Positions 39,512 through 51,431 of a DNA stretch of 64,000 nt are shown piece by piece. The notes under the pieces are model-generated. The model made no database searches, was not told where the DNA came from, and was given only the letters and a program-made list of their open reading frames with translations. Made by a program: the position numbers and the translations under genes. The number at the start of each line of letters is the position of its first letter. Within the stretch, counting starts at the first letter, position 1. Source of the DNA: Orientallactaga sibirica (Eukaryota > Chordata > Mammalia > Rodentia > Dipodidae); NCBI GenBank assembly GCA_036365145.1, contig JAEOAD010001658.1, positions 1 through 64,000 of the forward strand, read 5' to 3'.

Positions 39512-40635
39512 CTAAAGGAGGTCCATCATCTTCAGTTTAGCCAAGCCTCTGGCAGCCAAATTAAGTCTATGGTAATATACCTGTATGGGTTTTGGTACCA
39601 TGGAGTCAATTTGTTTTATAAAACTAGTAAGCCTATTAATGATAAATGGTCCCAAGGTAATTACTAGCAAGAGACTAACCAGGGTCCCATAAGGGTATTA
39701 TGCATAAGAGTAGAAGCAGGGTGTCTGACTAATAGAAGCCAAATGAGAATCTGAGAAATAAACAGCTTGGGAGAAACTTTTGCAAAGTCCCTTTTGTAGC
39801 CTTAGCAGGATCTCCAAAAGACAAATGACTATATGAATTAACAGATACTTTCTTTTGTAAACCTTGTAAATCTATGTTAAGATTATTATGGTTTTAAATA
39901 CCCCAAATATGATTTTTAACGTTTCACCATTCAGTAGCAGTCCCATTGTACGATAAAGTAGTAATACATATGAATTGATAATTTACATGACAGAACAATT
40001 GCATTTGAAGAGCCAGATTGGCAACCTGTTTTCCTAAATACATAACAGCATCCTCTAGAGCATCTAACCTGACTGACAGTTTTTTATCAATATCTATCTG
40101 TGATGAAAAAGCTTGAGAAAAATATTAATCAGTCCATTAACATGATCAGCTGTCTTCATCAATTGTGCCAGGGATACTGATGCTGTGGTGGAAGAGGCAA
40201 TGATGGTTGCAGCAAGAATTTCCAAAAGTAGTCATTTTACTGAATTTTCTTTTCTGTGTCAGCATTCTGTTGAGCTGCTGGAACACTTCAGCTCCGGAAG
40301 CTGGAATACCAGGAATCAGTCATTCTGATTGGCATAATTAAGTAAGGAGAACACATGACAATAAAAACTACATTGGAAGAGTAATCTGTAGCTGTGTCCT
40401 TTTTAGAATTAATACAATTGGTGATAATATACCAGGTACAACTAAGAGTAAATTTCGTTTGGAGATTGACCCACCTGGGCCCAACTACAAAAGGATAAGG
40501 GAGGGGTAGACACGTACAAAACTTAAAATAATTTTCTTTTAGGGTAACTATTACTTTCCATAATTTTGTTTGAGGCCACCCTTGGGGACTCAAGATGGGC
40601 TCTATCTCTGATTGTTTACTTTCTTGGGGACCCAA
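39512..40635 (-). pseudogene. env: Broken retroviral env remnant, copy 2
   Basis: Almost identical to the remnant at 34228-35353, with the same surface-subunit tail, basic stretch, hydrophobic segment, heptad and cysteine region and membrane-spanning segment. The breaks differ: a short base-run change near 40400 keeps the frame open further than in copy 1 (115 codons at 40288-40635), while a one-base gain near 40294 and a shorter base run near 39779 break it at other places. Neither copy can make a full Env as sequenced. Frame differences confined to base runs may be real decay or sequencing error. Confidence 0.65.
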
Positions 40636-42333
40636 CTGTAATCATAAATTATATTTATTTTAGTATATACTGAAGAACTAAAAAAAAGAAATCAACCAAC
40701 CCGCTACATTCAGCCTCTGAAACACTGTCTGCTCACCTGACTCAGATAAGGAACTAGCTAAGGAATGTGCTGACTTCCAACTCTGTAATCTATGTTTGTT
40801 TGTCCAGCAGTAAATTCCCCTGTTTAGTTTTTGGGAGTTTTCACACCTGTAGGACCTTCCAGAGATACTCAGCCATGGGGGCCTCTGGTATTTGTAACAG
40901 ACAAATTTTGTAAACTATTTACTTACCTGATATGTAACTACAACTCCCATGATGTAATTCCCACTCCCCATTCCCTCCCCCACACAAGAATTGGGACCGA
41001 GGCTTTAGCGGTGGGCTTGGTGTCCCTTTGGCTGTGGCCGCCAGCAACTGTGAAGAAAGGAGTGAAAAGGGGGGGGAGGCTCTTATCCAAGGGAGAGGTT
41101 TTTTAATTAAATTTCTCCAGGTCACGATGTATAGGATCTGGTCTGGATGTCCGTTCCTAGGACAGAAAACACTCTTTTTTAACCTTTAATATAATATTTG
41201 AATGAAGGGTGTCCTCTGATAGCCATTCAGAGGAACAGAAATTGATTTATTTGTCCTTGACAATAGATACTCCATTTTTTCTGAGCGATGTCCTTGATTT
41301 ATGTCCTAAAGAGGGGGAAGGGTACTGTCCCATGTTATTAGGTCAAGGGAGAAGTGTCTGTCCATAGGGAAACAATTAACATATAGACACACAAATATGA
41401 CAGAAACACAGAGGGCCCAATAGTATAGAGACACGAGTATTACAGAAACAGAGGGCCCAAGAAAGCTATGCGTGCTTCAGAACCAGATTTAAAAAGGAGA
41501 GGGAGAGAGAGAGAGAGAGTGCTCATATACTCACCAGACCGGTCTGAGTGCTGGGGACCCACAGGGTTGGATGTTTTGAAAACACAGTTGGATAGGAAGC
41601 AATTATCACAGGTTACATTAAAGGTTGGGTAGCTACTGGTGTGCCAATGGAGGGAGATGTTAGGAATTTTTTGTATATTAGTTATATTAACCATGTGAGA
41701 GAATTAAATACTAATGAACCAATTTTAACTTTAAGATATAGTTAAAATGTTGACAAATAGGAACTTAATAACTTTGTTGGTACTTAAAATTTAGTCTTTT
41801 TAAACCATTATTATGACCAGATTAATATCAACAAGTTAAAGTTTTAAGTTTACCAATTGAATACCATAGTAACCTGCTGTCAGCTAGAGCCATGCTTTTA
41901 TTAGTCTGATGTAAGCCCTAGGTTAATAATCATTTTATGGTATCTTAAAAGATCTGTAATCTGGTTAAGTTTTTTGTTTTTAACCTTCCGTTTAAGTTTA
42001 CTTAACATCTACATTTACATATTTTTATCTTACAAACTATGTAACCATTCTGTAACAATCTTTTTCATCAAATAGTTACCAACATTTAAAGTTTTTTTCT
42101 CTAGTTTAACTTTTTAGTCAGTTTATCTTATTATTACCAGCGAAAACTTTTATTGTCTTTACCATGAGGCTTTTAATAAAAGGCCTTATGAAATATCTTT
42201 AAAGAGTAGATCAAACTTGACTTTTGAAACACAATTAAATTATGAAAGTAGGTTTAAACATCATTAAAATTTTTCTAACAAATTTAGTATTGAGCACATA
42301 TTTAAATTTAAATATAATTCTTGAGACTGTTTT

Positions 42334-42568
42334 TGTTAGTAGTCCCAGAAAAGCATAGAGAGGCAAAGTGAGCTTAAAACAGTTGTAAATACTTACAAGA
42401 AGTCCACCTCTACTTATAGTAATTTGGCATTTACCCATATTTTGAGATTTTGTTAGTAGTCCCAGAAAAGCATAGAAATGCAAAGTGAGCTTAAAACAGT
42501 TGTAAATATTTATAGGAAGTCCACATCTATTTATAGTAATTTGGCATTTACCCAGATTTTGAGATTTT
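42334..42568 (-). repeat. Two-copy 117-bp tandem repeat in interior copy 2
   Basis: Same repeat as at 37054-37288; copies start at 42334 and 42451. It was duplicated together with the whole interior. Confidence 0.85.
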
Positions 42569-43649
42569 ATGTGTTTGTAGTCCCCAAACTCTGCAAGCCA
42601 GGGAAGCTAAAAAGAGCCTCTTTCTCTTTTTTTAATCTATTATCTCCTTGTTTACCCTGTTGGGCGGTGGGCTGGTGTGGCTGGAGGCCGCCTGAGCCCA
42701 CATGGGGTAGGCACGCCCCTGGAACCTGTGTTTTGCACCCAGATCTGAGCGGAGAAGCAGGGGGAAGGGGCTTATCTAATAGTGAGACTGAAGGACATTA
42801 TTAATCAGGTTTTAATAGGAGAAGGCGATAAAAATCTTTTATACAATCACCCATGTGACCCCATCGTTTCTCATTGATAGTGTCTTTTTGGGGGAACCAT
42901 GGACAAACATTTTCTAAGAGAACAAAAACTTAATCAAGTCTTTTTTTTAACTTGCCCCCCCCGCATCTTGAGAGATTCCTTAAGCCCTTGAATAAACAAT
43001 TCCTGTTTGTTTAACATTTGGCCTATGTTGAAAAGAAAAGTCTGCAGGAGCCTGAGCCATGCCCCCAGCTGTGAGTGGGAGGAAAGACAAGGGGGAAAGG
43101 TATTTTTCCTCAGGTGCAGCTTTTGTCTTGCTGCTTGTGGCTTTGAGTAGTTTTGAGTAGTTTTGCCTGTCAGTTTGTTACAGCTTGACCAGCAGCCACC
43201 GACATTTTGATGTGAGCTAGTGTTCCTCATGATAGAGAAAGTTTAGAAATGCCAAGACCAGAGGGCAAAGTTCCTGGGCTATAAATAGCTCAGGTGATTC
43301 CCCAAGGGATCTTAAACGTAAGCCTGACCACAAGTTTAAGAGTCCGGCAGCCACCCTAAAGGCTATTACTGGCCGATGCATCACCAGTTTTTATTTGGAG
43401 AGAAGGCTAGATAGGAGGTTGCTGCCAACACCTGGTCGGGCTGTCGGGACTTGAAAAATGAGCTCGGGGCCTTCAGTCAATGCCGGAGAGTAGCCCCGGC
43501 CAAGAGACTTCAGTTGCCCTGTTAACTTGATTCAAGTCCACGCGAAGACTCAAACTGAAAATAAAAAATGAAAGTAGAGGACAGTGTTTAAGAGGGAGAT
43601 TTGTCTTTTTCTCTGAGAAAGAAAAAGTCTGTTTTTCTTTACATTACAC

Positions 43650-43880
43650 CTCGCCTAATCCCTCAGTGGGGAGGCAGCCACTGGGGGCCTATTGATCTGT
43701 CTTTCTCTGATGGAGGAAGGCTAAGTTTGTTTTTCTTTACATTACACCTCACCTGATCCCTCACTGGGGAGGCAAACTTTGCTTAGTTCCTCAATGGGGA
43801 GGCAACCATAAGAAACCTGGCCTAGTCCGTCAATGGGGAGGTGAATTTTGTCTAGTCCCTCACTGGGGAGCCGGCCACAG
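43650..43880 (-). repeat. Five-copy TGGGGAGG motif cluster, interior copy 2
   Basis: Same cluster as at 38365-38600. Here it lies about 260-490 bases after the primer-binding site in element orientation, that is, in the leader, where retroviral packaging signals usually sit. The CCTC and GAGG arms could form short hairpins. A packaging role is only a guess. Confidence 0.5.
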
Positions 43881-44139
43881 GGGGCCTGTTAGTCCCAGGG
43901 GGAGGATGTCCCCAAGTGATCACCCAATTTTCTTTGTTCCTTGAGGCTCATACATAATGAACGTATATGGTTTGTCCCGAGACATGTGTCACCATTCTTA
44001 CCTCACCCGGGTCCATACTACAGGCGGGCTTTCCTGCAGTGATCCACTGCGGATCTTCACTCACCAATGAGGTGGCGATCCAATTATAAAGTGACGGCCG
44101 TCCATCCGTGCGACAACCAAGTCATTCCTCGAACCTCAA

Positions 44140-44160
44140 GCCCCACGTTGTTGGGCGCCA
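44140..44160 (-). other. Retroviral primer-binding site, lysine-tRNA-like with 3-base insertion
   Basis: On the minus strand, two bases after the 5' LTR, the sequence is TGGCGCCCAAC, then an extra AAC, then GTGGGGC. Without the extra AAC it equals the 18-base site complementary to the 3' end of tRNA-Lys(1,2) that is used by several betaretroviruses. Position, first bases and the class of the env remnants agree. The AAC insertion looks like a three-base duplication. Confidence 0.75.
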
Positions 44161-44162
44161 CT

Positions 44163-44639
44163 TGACCCGGCTGGCGGGGGTTCAACAAAGGGTTCGAGGG
44201 GAGGCTAAACTGGATGAGAGACAAATAGACACAAATAAGGAGGCCAAGCCTCTTGTCAAGGCCTCAAGTTTATTATCCACAAAGAGGTATATATAGGGGA
44301 GGCAGGAAGAAGGTATGTGGGCGAATGGAATTCATGGTTTGCCTAATGGATTTTATGGCTACCAGATGTTTTGATTGATGAGGAGAGAAGGGCGGGGATC
44401 TTTAGAGTGATGGGCCTCAAGGATGTTTACAAGAATGTCTGTGTTGAGCCAACAGGCAGGGCAGAGTTACATCAATCCTGTTTGCTAAGATACATATCTT
44501 TAGGTTACACATTGTTCTTATCTACAGATCAGAGTAGGGTCTTTGGGAAGGCTTGGTAATTCTCACAGGAACTGAAATCTAACACAAAAGGTGCAGTTTT
44601 TCCTCCAAATGTCTGCAGTGTGGCTCAAGGTCCCCAACA
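44163..44639 (-). mobile_element. 5' LTR of the class II-like retrovirus
   Basis: 477 bp, TG...CA on both ends. It aligns with the left LTR throughout but with roughly 30-40 differences by eye (for example GCGAATGGAATTC versus GTAAATGGAATTT). On the minus strand the TATATATA box (44288-44295) precedes AATAAA (44269-44274). The primer-binding site follows directly. Its greater distance from the left and middle LTRs suggests that those two share a later copying event. Confidence 0.85.
44288..44295 (-). promoter_or_regulatory. Putative LTR TATA box (5' LTR)
   Basis: TATATATA on the minus strand in the 5' LTR, 14 bp before AATAAA at 44269-44274. As the 5' LTR it would be the copy driving transcription if the element were active; activity is not shown. 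Confidence 0.55.
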
Positions 44640-44645
44640 ATCCCT
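44640..44645 (+). other. 6-bp target-site duplication, right
   Basis: ATCCCT after the closing CA of the retrovirus, matching 33420-33425. The satellite resumes at once with TTCTTCAATGCAGG. Confidence 0.85.
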
Positions 44646-47600
44646 TTCTTCAATGCAGGTGTTTACAGTTATCTAAGGAATGTATGATCCCTCTGTTTAA
44701 TGCAGGTGTTTCCCATTACATAAGGAATGGATGATCCATCTGTGCAATGCAGGTGTTTACCTTTACCTAAGGAATGGTTGATCCTTCTGTGCAATGGAGG
44801 TGCTTATCTTTACCTACCGAATTGCATGATCCCTCTATGGAATGTGGGTTGTGATCTTTACCTAAGGAAGAGATGATTCCTCTGTTCAAAGCAGGTGCTT
44901 ACCCTTATCTAAGGAATGGATATCCCTCTGTTCAATACTGGTGTTTACAGTTACCTAAGGAATGGATGATCCCTCAGTGCAATGCAGGTTTTTAGCTTTA
45001 GCTAAGGAATGGATGATCCCTCTGTGCATTGCAGGTGTTTATATTTGTCTTAGGAAGGGATGATCCCTCTGTGCATTGCAGGTGTTTACTATTACCTAAG
45101 GAATGAAAGATACCTCTGTTCAATGCAGGTGTTTACCTTTACAGAAGGAATGGATGTTCTCTGTGCGCAATGCAGGTTTTTACCTTTACATAAGGAATAG
45201 ATGATCCCTCTCGGCATGGCAGGTGTTGACCTTTACCTAAGGAATGGATGATCCCTCTGTGCATTGCAGGTGTTTACTATTACCTAAGGAATGAAAGATA
45301 CCTCTGTTCAATGCAGGTGTTTACCTTTACAGAAGGAATGGATGGTCTCTGTGTGCAATGCAGATTTTTACCTTTACATAAGGAATTGATGATACAAATC
45401 GGCCAGGCAGGTGTTGACCTTTACCTAAAGAATGGATGATCCCTCTGTGCAATGCAGGTGTTGAACATTACCTAAGGAATGGATGATCCCTATGTTCAAT
45501 GCAGGTGTTTACCATTAACTATGGAATCGATGATCCCTCTGTGCAATCCAGGTGTTTATCATTACCTAAAAAATGGATGATCCCTCTGTGCAATGCACGT
45601 GTTTACCTTTTCATAAGGAATGATATGATCCCTCTGTGAAATGCAGGTGATGATCTTTACCTAAAGAATAGATGATCCCTCTGTTCAATGCAGGTGCTTA
45701 CCCTTATCTAAGGAATGGATTAACCCCCTGTTCAATGCAGCTGCTTACATTTACCTAATGAATGGATGATCCCTCTGTGCAATGCAGGGTTTTAGCTTGA
45801 CCTAAGGAATGGATGACCCCTCAGTGCATTGCAGGTGTTTACTATTACCTAAGGAATGAAAGATCCCTGTGTTCCATGCTGGTGTTTACCTTTACAAAAG
45901 GAATGGATGTTCTCTGTGTGCAATGCAGGTTTTTACCTTTACATAAGGAATGGATGATCCCTCTGGGCCATGCAGGTGTTGACCTTTACCTAAGAAACGG
46001 ATGATCCCTCTGTTCAATGCAAGTGTTGATCATTACTTAAGGAATGGATGATGCCTCTATGAAATGCAGGTGTTGTCCTATTCCTAAGGAATGGATGATC
46101 CCTCTGTGCAATGTAGGTGTTTACCTTTACCTAAGGAATGGATGATCCTCTGTGCAATGTAGGTGTTGATCTTTACCTAAGGAATAGATGATCCCTCTGT
46201 TCAATGCAGGTGTTTACCATTATCATAGGAATGGATGATCCCTATGTTCAATGCAGTTGTTTACACTTACCTAACGTATGGATGAACCCTCTGTTCAATG
46301 CAAGTGTTTCCCTTTATCTAAGGAATGAATGATCCCTCTGAGCACTGCAGGTGTTTACCATTACCTAAGGAATGGATAATCCCTCTATGCAATGCAGGTG
46401 TTATATGTTACCTAAGGAATGGATGATCCCTCTGTTCAACCCAGGTGTCCACCTTTAGCTAAAGGAGTATGATCCCTCTCTTCAAACCCCGTTTCTACCT
46501 TTATTTAAGGAATGGATGAACCCCAGTGCCATGCTGGTGTATACACTTACCTAAGGAATAGACGATCCCTCTGCGCATTGTAGGTGTTTACATTTACCTT
46601 CGGAATTGATGACCCCTCTGTGCATTGCAGGTGTTTACTATTACCTAAGTAATGGATGTTCCCTGTGTACAATGCAGGTGATTACCTTTACATAAGGTAT
46701 GGATGATCCCTCTGGGTCAGACAGGTGTTTACCTTGATCTAAGGAATGGATGATCACTCTGTGCAATGCAGGTGTTTACCTTTACCTAGGAATGGATTAT
46801 CACTCTGTTCAATGCAGATGTTGATCATTACTTAAGGAATGGATGATCGCTCTGTTCAATGCAGCTGTTTACACTTACCTAAGGAATTGATGATACCTCT
46901 GTGCAATGCAGGTGTTGACCTTTACCTTAGGAATGGATCATGCCTCTGTTCAATGCAGGTGTTGATCATTACTTAAGGAATGGATGATGCCTGTGTGAAA
47001 TGCAGGTGTTGTCCTATACCTAAGGAATGGATGATACCTCTGTACAATGCAGGTGTTGACCTTTTCCTAAGGAATGGATGATCCCTCTGTGCAATGAATA
47101 TGTTTACCTTTACCTAAGGAATACATGACACCTCTGTTCAATGCAGGTGTTTACCTTTACCTAAGGAATGAATGATCCGTCTGTACAATGCAGGTGTTTA
47201 CCTTTAACAAAGTAATGGTCATTCCCTGTGTTCAATGCAGGTGTTTAACTTCACATAAGGAATGGATGATCCCTCTGTGAATTGCAGGTGTTTATATATG
47301 TCTTAGGAATGGATGATCCCTCTGTGCGTTGCAGGTGTTTACTATTACCTAAGGAATGGAAGATCCCTCTGTTCACTGCAGGTGTTTACCTTTACCAAAG
47401 GAAATGGTGTTTACTGTGTGCAATGCAGGTGTTTAGCTTTCCATAAGGAAGGTATTATCCCTCTCGGACAGGCAGGAATTGACCTTTACCTAAGGAATGA
47501 ATGACACATCTGTTCAATGCAGGTGTTGAACTTACCTAAGGATTGGATGATCCCTCTGTGCAATGCAGGTGTTCACCTTTACCTAAGAAATAGATGATCC

Positions 47601-50600
47601 CTCTGTGCAAGTCAGGTGTTTATATTTACCTAAGGATTGGATGATCCCTGTGTTCAATGCAGGTGTTTACAGTTACCTAAGGAATGGATGATCCCTCTGT
47701 GCAATGCATATTTTCAGCTTTACTTAATGAATGGATGATCCCTCTCTGCATTGAAGGTGTTTATATTTTTCTTAGGAATGGACAATCCCTCTGTCATTGC
47801 AGGTGTTTACTATTACCTAAGGAATGAAAGTTCAATATGTTCAATGCAGGTGTATACCTTTACAAAAGGAATGGCTGTTCTCTGTGTGCAATGGAGGTGT
47901 TTACGTTTACATAACCAATGGATGATCCCTCTGGGCCAGGCATGTATTGACCTTTACCTAAGGAATGGATGATCCCTCTGTTCAATTCAGGTGCTTACCG
48001 TTATCTAAGGAATGCATGATCCCTCTGTTCAATGCAGCTGTTTACAGTTACCTAAGGAATGGATGATCCCTCTGTGCAATTCAGGTTTTTAGCGTGACCT
48101 AAGAAATGGATGATCCCTCTGTGCATTGCAGGTGTTTATATTTGTCTTAGGAATGGATATCCCTCTGTGCATTGCAGGTGTTTACTATTACCTAAGGAAT
48201 GAAACATCCCTCTGTTCAATGCTGGTGTTTACCTTTACAAAAGGAATTGATGTTCTCTGTGTGCCATTTAGGTTTTAACCTTTACATAAGGAATGGATGT
48301 TCCCTCTGGGCCAGGCAGGTGTTGACCTTTACCTAAGGAACGGATGATCCCTCTGTGCAATGCAGGTGTTTACGATTACCTAAGTAATGGATGATCCCTC
48401 TGTGCAATGCAGGTGTTGACCTTTACCTAAGTAAAGGATGATCACTCTCTGCAATGCGGGTGTTGAACTTTATCTAAGGAATAGTTGATCCCTCTATTCA
48501 ATGCAGTTGTTTACCATTATCTTAGGAATGGATGATCCCTCTGTTCAATGCAGGCATTTATAGTTACCTAAGGAATGGATGATCCCTGTATTCAATGCAG
48601 GTGTTTACTGTTATCCTAGGAATGGATGATCCCTCTATTCAAGGCAGGTGTTTACCGTTATCTAAGGAATTGATGATCCCTCTGATCACTGCAAGTGTTT
48701 ACCATTCCCTAAGGAATGGATGATCTCTCAGTGCAATGCATGTGTTTAGTGTCCCTAAGTATGGATGATCCCTCTGTTCAACGCAGGTGTCTACCTTTAC
48801 TTAAGGAATGGATGATCCCCTGTGCAATACAGGTGTATACCCTTACCTAAAGAATAGAGGATCCCTCTGTGCATTGTAGGTGATTACATTAACCTTATGA
48901 ATGGATGATCCCTCTCTGCAATGCAAGTGTTGTCCTTTACCTAAGGATTGGATGATCAATCTGGGCAATGCTGCTGCTGATCTTTACCTAAGGAATGGAA
49001 GATCCCTCTGTGCTATCCAGGTGTTGGTCTTTTCCTAAGGAATAGATAATCCCTCTGTTCAATGCAGGTGTTTACCGTTATCTGAGGAATGGATGATCTC
49101 TGTTCAATGTAGTTTTTTACCATTAGCTAAGGAATGAGTTATCCCTCTGTGCATTTCAGGTGTTTACACTTGCCTTAGGAATGGATATCCCGCTGTGCAA
49201 TGTATGTGTTTACCTTTACCTAAAGAATGGGATGATCCCTCTGTGCAATGCATGTGTTGATCTTCACCTAAGGAATAGATCATCCCTATGTTCAATGCAG
49301 GAGTTAACCGTTATCTAAGAAATGGATGATCCCTCTTTTCAATGCAGGTGTTTACAGTTACCTAAAGAATGAATGATGATATCTCTGTTTAACGCAGGTG
49401 TTTACCTTTACCAAACAAGGATGATCCCTCTGGTTACGCAGGTTTCTACCATTACCTAAGGAATGGATGACCCCTCTGTTCATTGCAGGTGTTTACCCTT
49501 ACCTAAGGAATGGATGATACTTCTGTGCCTTGCAGGTGTTTACTATTACCTAAGGAATTGAAGATCCCTCTGGGAAATGCAGGTGTTTACCTTTACCTAA
49601 GAAATATATGATCCCTCTATTCAATGCACGTGTTTACCTTTACCAAAGGAATGGTTGTTCCCTGTGTGCAATGCACGTGTTTACCTTTACATAAGGAATG
49701 GATGATCCCTCTGTGCAGGCAGGTGTTGACCTTTACCTAAGCAATGGATGATACTTCCGTGCAATGCAGTTGTTTACTTTTACCTAAGGAATGTATGATC
49801 CCTCTGTGCAATGCAGTTGTTGATCGTTACCTAAGGAATAGATGATCCCTCTATTCAATGCAGGAGTTTACTGTTATCTAAGAAATGGATATCCCTCTGT
49901 TCAATGCAGGTGTTTACAGTTACCTAAGGAATGAATGATTCCTCTGTGCAATGCAGGTGTTCACATTTACCTAAGGAATGGATGTTCCATCTTGCATTGC
50001 AGGTGTATACTATTACCTAAGGAATGGAAGATCCCTATGTTAAATGAAGGTGTTTCCATTTACCTACGTAAAGGATGATCCCTGTGTTCAATGAAGGTGT
50101 TTACCTTTACCTAAGGAATGGGATGATTCCTCTGTGCAATGCAAGTGTGGATCTTTACTTTAAGGAATAGATGGTCCTTCTGTTCAATGCACTTGTTTAC
50201 TTTTATCTAAGGAATGGATGATCCCTCTGTTTAATTGAAGTGTTTACCTTTACCTAAGGAATGGATGATACCTCTGTTAAACGCCAGTATTTACCTTTAC
50301 CTGAAGGAGGATGATCCTTCTGTTCAACTCAGGGTTCTACCTTCACTTAAGGAATGGATGATCCCTCTGTGCAATGCAGACGTTTACCCTTACCTAAGGA
50401 ATGGATGATCCCTCTGTGCAATGCAGGTGTTGTCCATTACCTAAGGAATAGATGACCTTCTGTGTAATGCAGATGTTGAACTTTACTTAAGGAATCGATG
50501 ATCCCTCTGTGCAATGCAGGTGTTTATCTTTATCTAAGGAATAGATGATCCCTCTCTTCAATGCAGGGGTATACCATTACCTAAGGAATGGATGATACTT

Positions 50601-51339
50601 CTGTGCAATGCAGGTGTTGACCTTTACCTAAGGAATGGCATGATCCCACTGTGCAATGCAGGTTTTTATCTTTACCTAAGAAATAGATGATCCCTCTGTT
50701 CAATGCAGGTGCTTACCCTTATCTAAGGAATGGATGATCCCTCTGTTCAATGCAGTTGTTTATAGTTATCTAAGGAATGGATGATCCCTCTGTGCATTGC
50801 AGGTGTTTATATTTGTATTAGGAATGGATGATCACTCTGAGCATTGCAGGTGTTTACTATTACCTAAGGAATGAAAGATCCCTCTGTTCAATTCAGGTGT
50901 TTACCTGTACAAAAGGAATGGATCTTCTCTGTGTGTATTGCAGGTGTTTAACTTTACATAAGACATGGATGATACCACTGGGCCAGGCAGGTGTTGACCT
51001 TTACCTATGGAATGGATGATCCCTCTGTGCAATGCAGGTGTTGACCATTACCTAAGGAATGGATGATCTCTCTGTTCAATCCAGGTTTTGATCTTTACCT
51101 AATGAATAGATAATCCCTCTGTTCAATCCAGGTGCTTAACCTTATCTAAGGAATGGATGATCCCTCTGTGCAATGCAGGTTTTTAGCTTTACCTATGGAA
51201 TGTATGATGCCCCTGTACATTGCAGGTGTTTATATTTGTATTAGGAATGGATGATCACTCTGTGCATTGCAGGTGTTTACTTTTACCTAAGGATTGAAAG
51301 ATCCCTCTGTTCAATGCAGGTTTTTACAGTTACCGAAGG

Positions 51340-51386
51340 AATGGATGATCCCTCTGTGCAATGCAGGTGTTTACCTTTACCTAAGG
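51340..51386 (+). repeat. Consensus-like 47-bp monomer
   Basis: A clean 47-bp unit that can serve as the reference monomer. In order it has AATGGATGATCCCTCTG, then TGCAATGCAGGTG, then TTTACCTTTACCTAAGG. It contains no CpG. It carries CAGGTG (an E-box) overlapping TGTTTAC (a forkhead core). I see no CENP-B box. Confidence 0.9.
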
Positions 51387-51431
51387 AATGGATGATCCCT
51401 CTTTGCAATGCAGGTGTTTACTATTACCTAA

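Larger units (their letters stand above)
40636..44139 (-). other. Non-coding retroviral interior and 5' leader, copy 2
   Basis: About 3.5 kb from the env remnant back to the primer-binding site, matching 35354-38783 nearly base for base with mostly single-base length changes in runs. It has the GA run near 41500, the AT-rich part, the 117-bp tandem repeat and the TGGGGAGG motif cluster (about 43650-43880). The part at about 44050-44139, next to the primer site, has no counterpart at the middle LTR. Small ORFs (98 codons at 42934-43230 minus; 108 codons at 42478-42804 plus) have no recognisable domain. No gag or pol signal is seen. Confidence 0.6.
33426..44639 (-). mobile_element. Endogenous retrovirus, class II-like, with tandemly duplicated interior
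   Basis: An 11.2-kb insertion bounded by TG and CA and by a 6-bp target duplication (ATCCCT). On the minus strand the order from right to left is: 5' LTR (44163-44639), primer-binding site (44140-44160), interior copy 2, a partial LTR (38784-39187), interior copy 1, polypurine tract and 3' LTR (33426-33903). The two interiors are nearly identical at a shift of about 5.28 kb. A 6-bp duplication, a lysine-tRNA-like primer site and betaretrovirus-type env remnants together support class II (ERVK-like). I recognise no gag, protease, reverse transcriptase or integrase, and every reading frame is broken, so the element looks defective and non-autonomous. The outer LTRs differ at roughly 30-40 of 478 positions by eye, whereas the middle LTR resembles the left one much more closely. 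Confidence 0.85.
44640..51431 (+). repeat. 47-bp satellite array, third segment
   Basis: About 6.8 kb of monomers in plus orientation, mostly zone A, with recurring runs containing TATTTGTCTTAGG, AATGAAAGATCC and GGGCCAGGCAGG (near 45.1, 45.3, 45.85, 47.4, 47.8, 48.2 and 50.9 kb), and a zone B-like patch near 49.2-50.4 kb. The monomer at 51340-51386 matches my consensus exactly. The segment ends in CCTAA, the target of the MaLR insertion. ORFs of 60-75 codons are repeat by-products. Confidence 0.95.

Noticed and set aside
42478..42804. 108-codon plus-strand ORF
   Set aside because: Antisense to the element and changed in the other copy by one-base length differences; no domain recognised.
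51340..51386. CENP-B box in the monomer, which would support a centromeric role
   Set aside because: No stretch resembles the CENP-B box core; the consensus contains no CpG, which that box requires.
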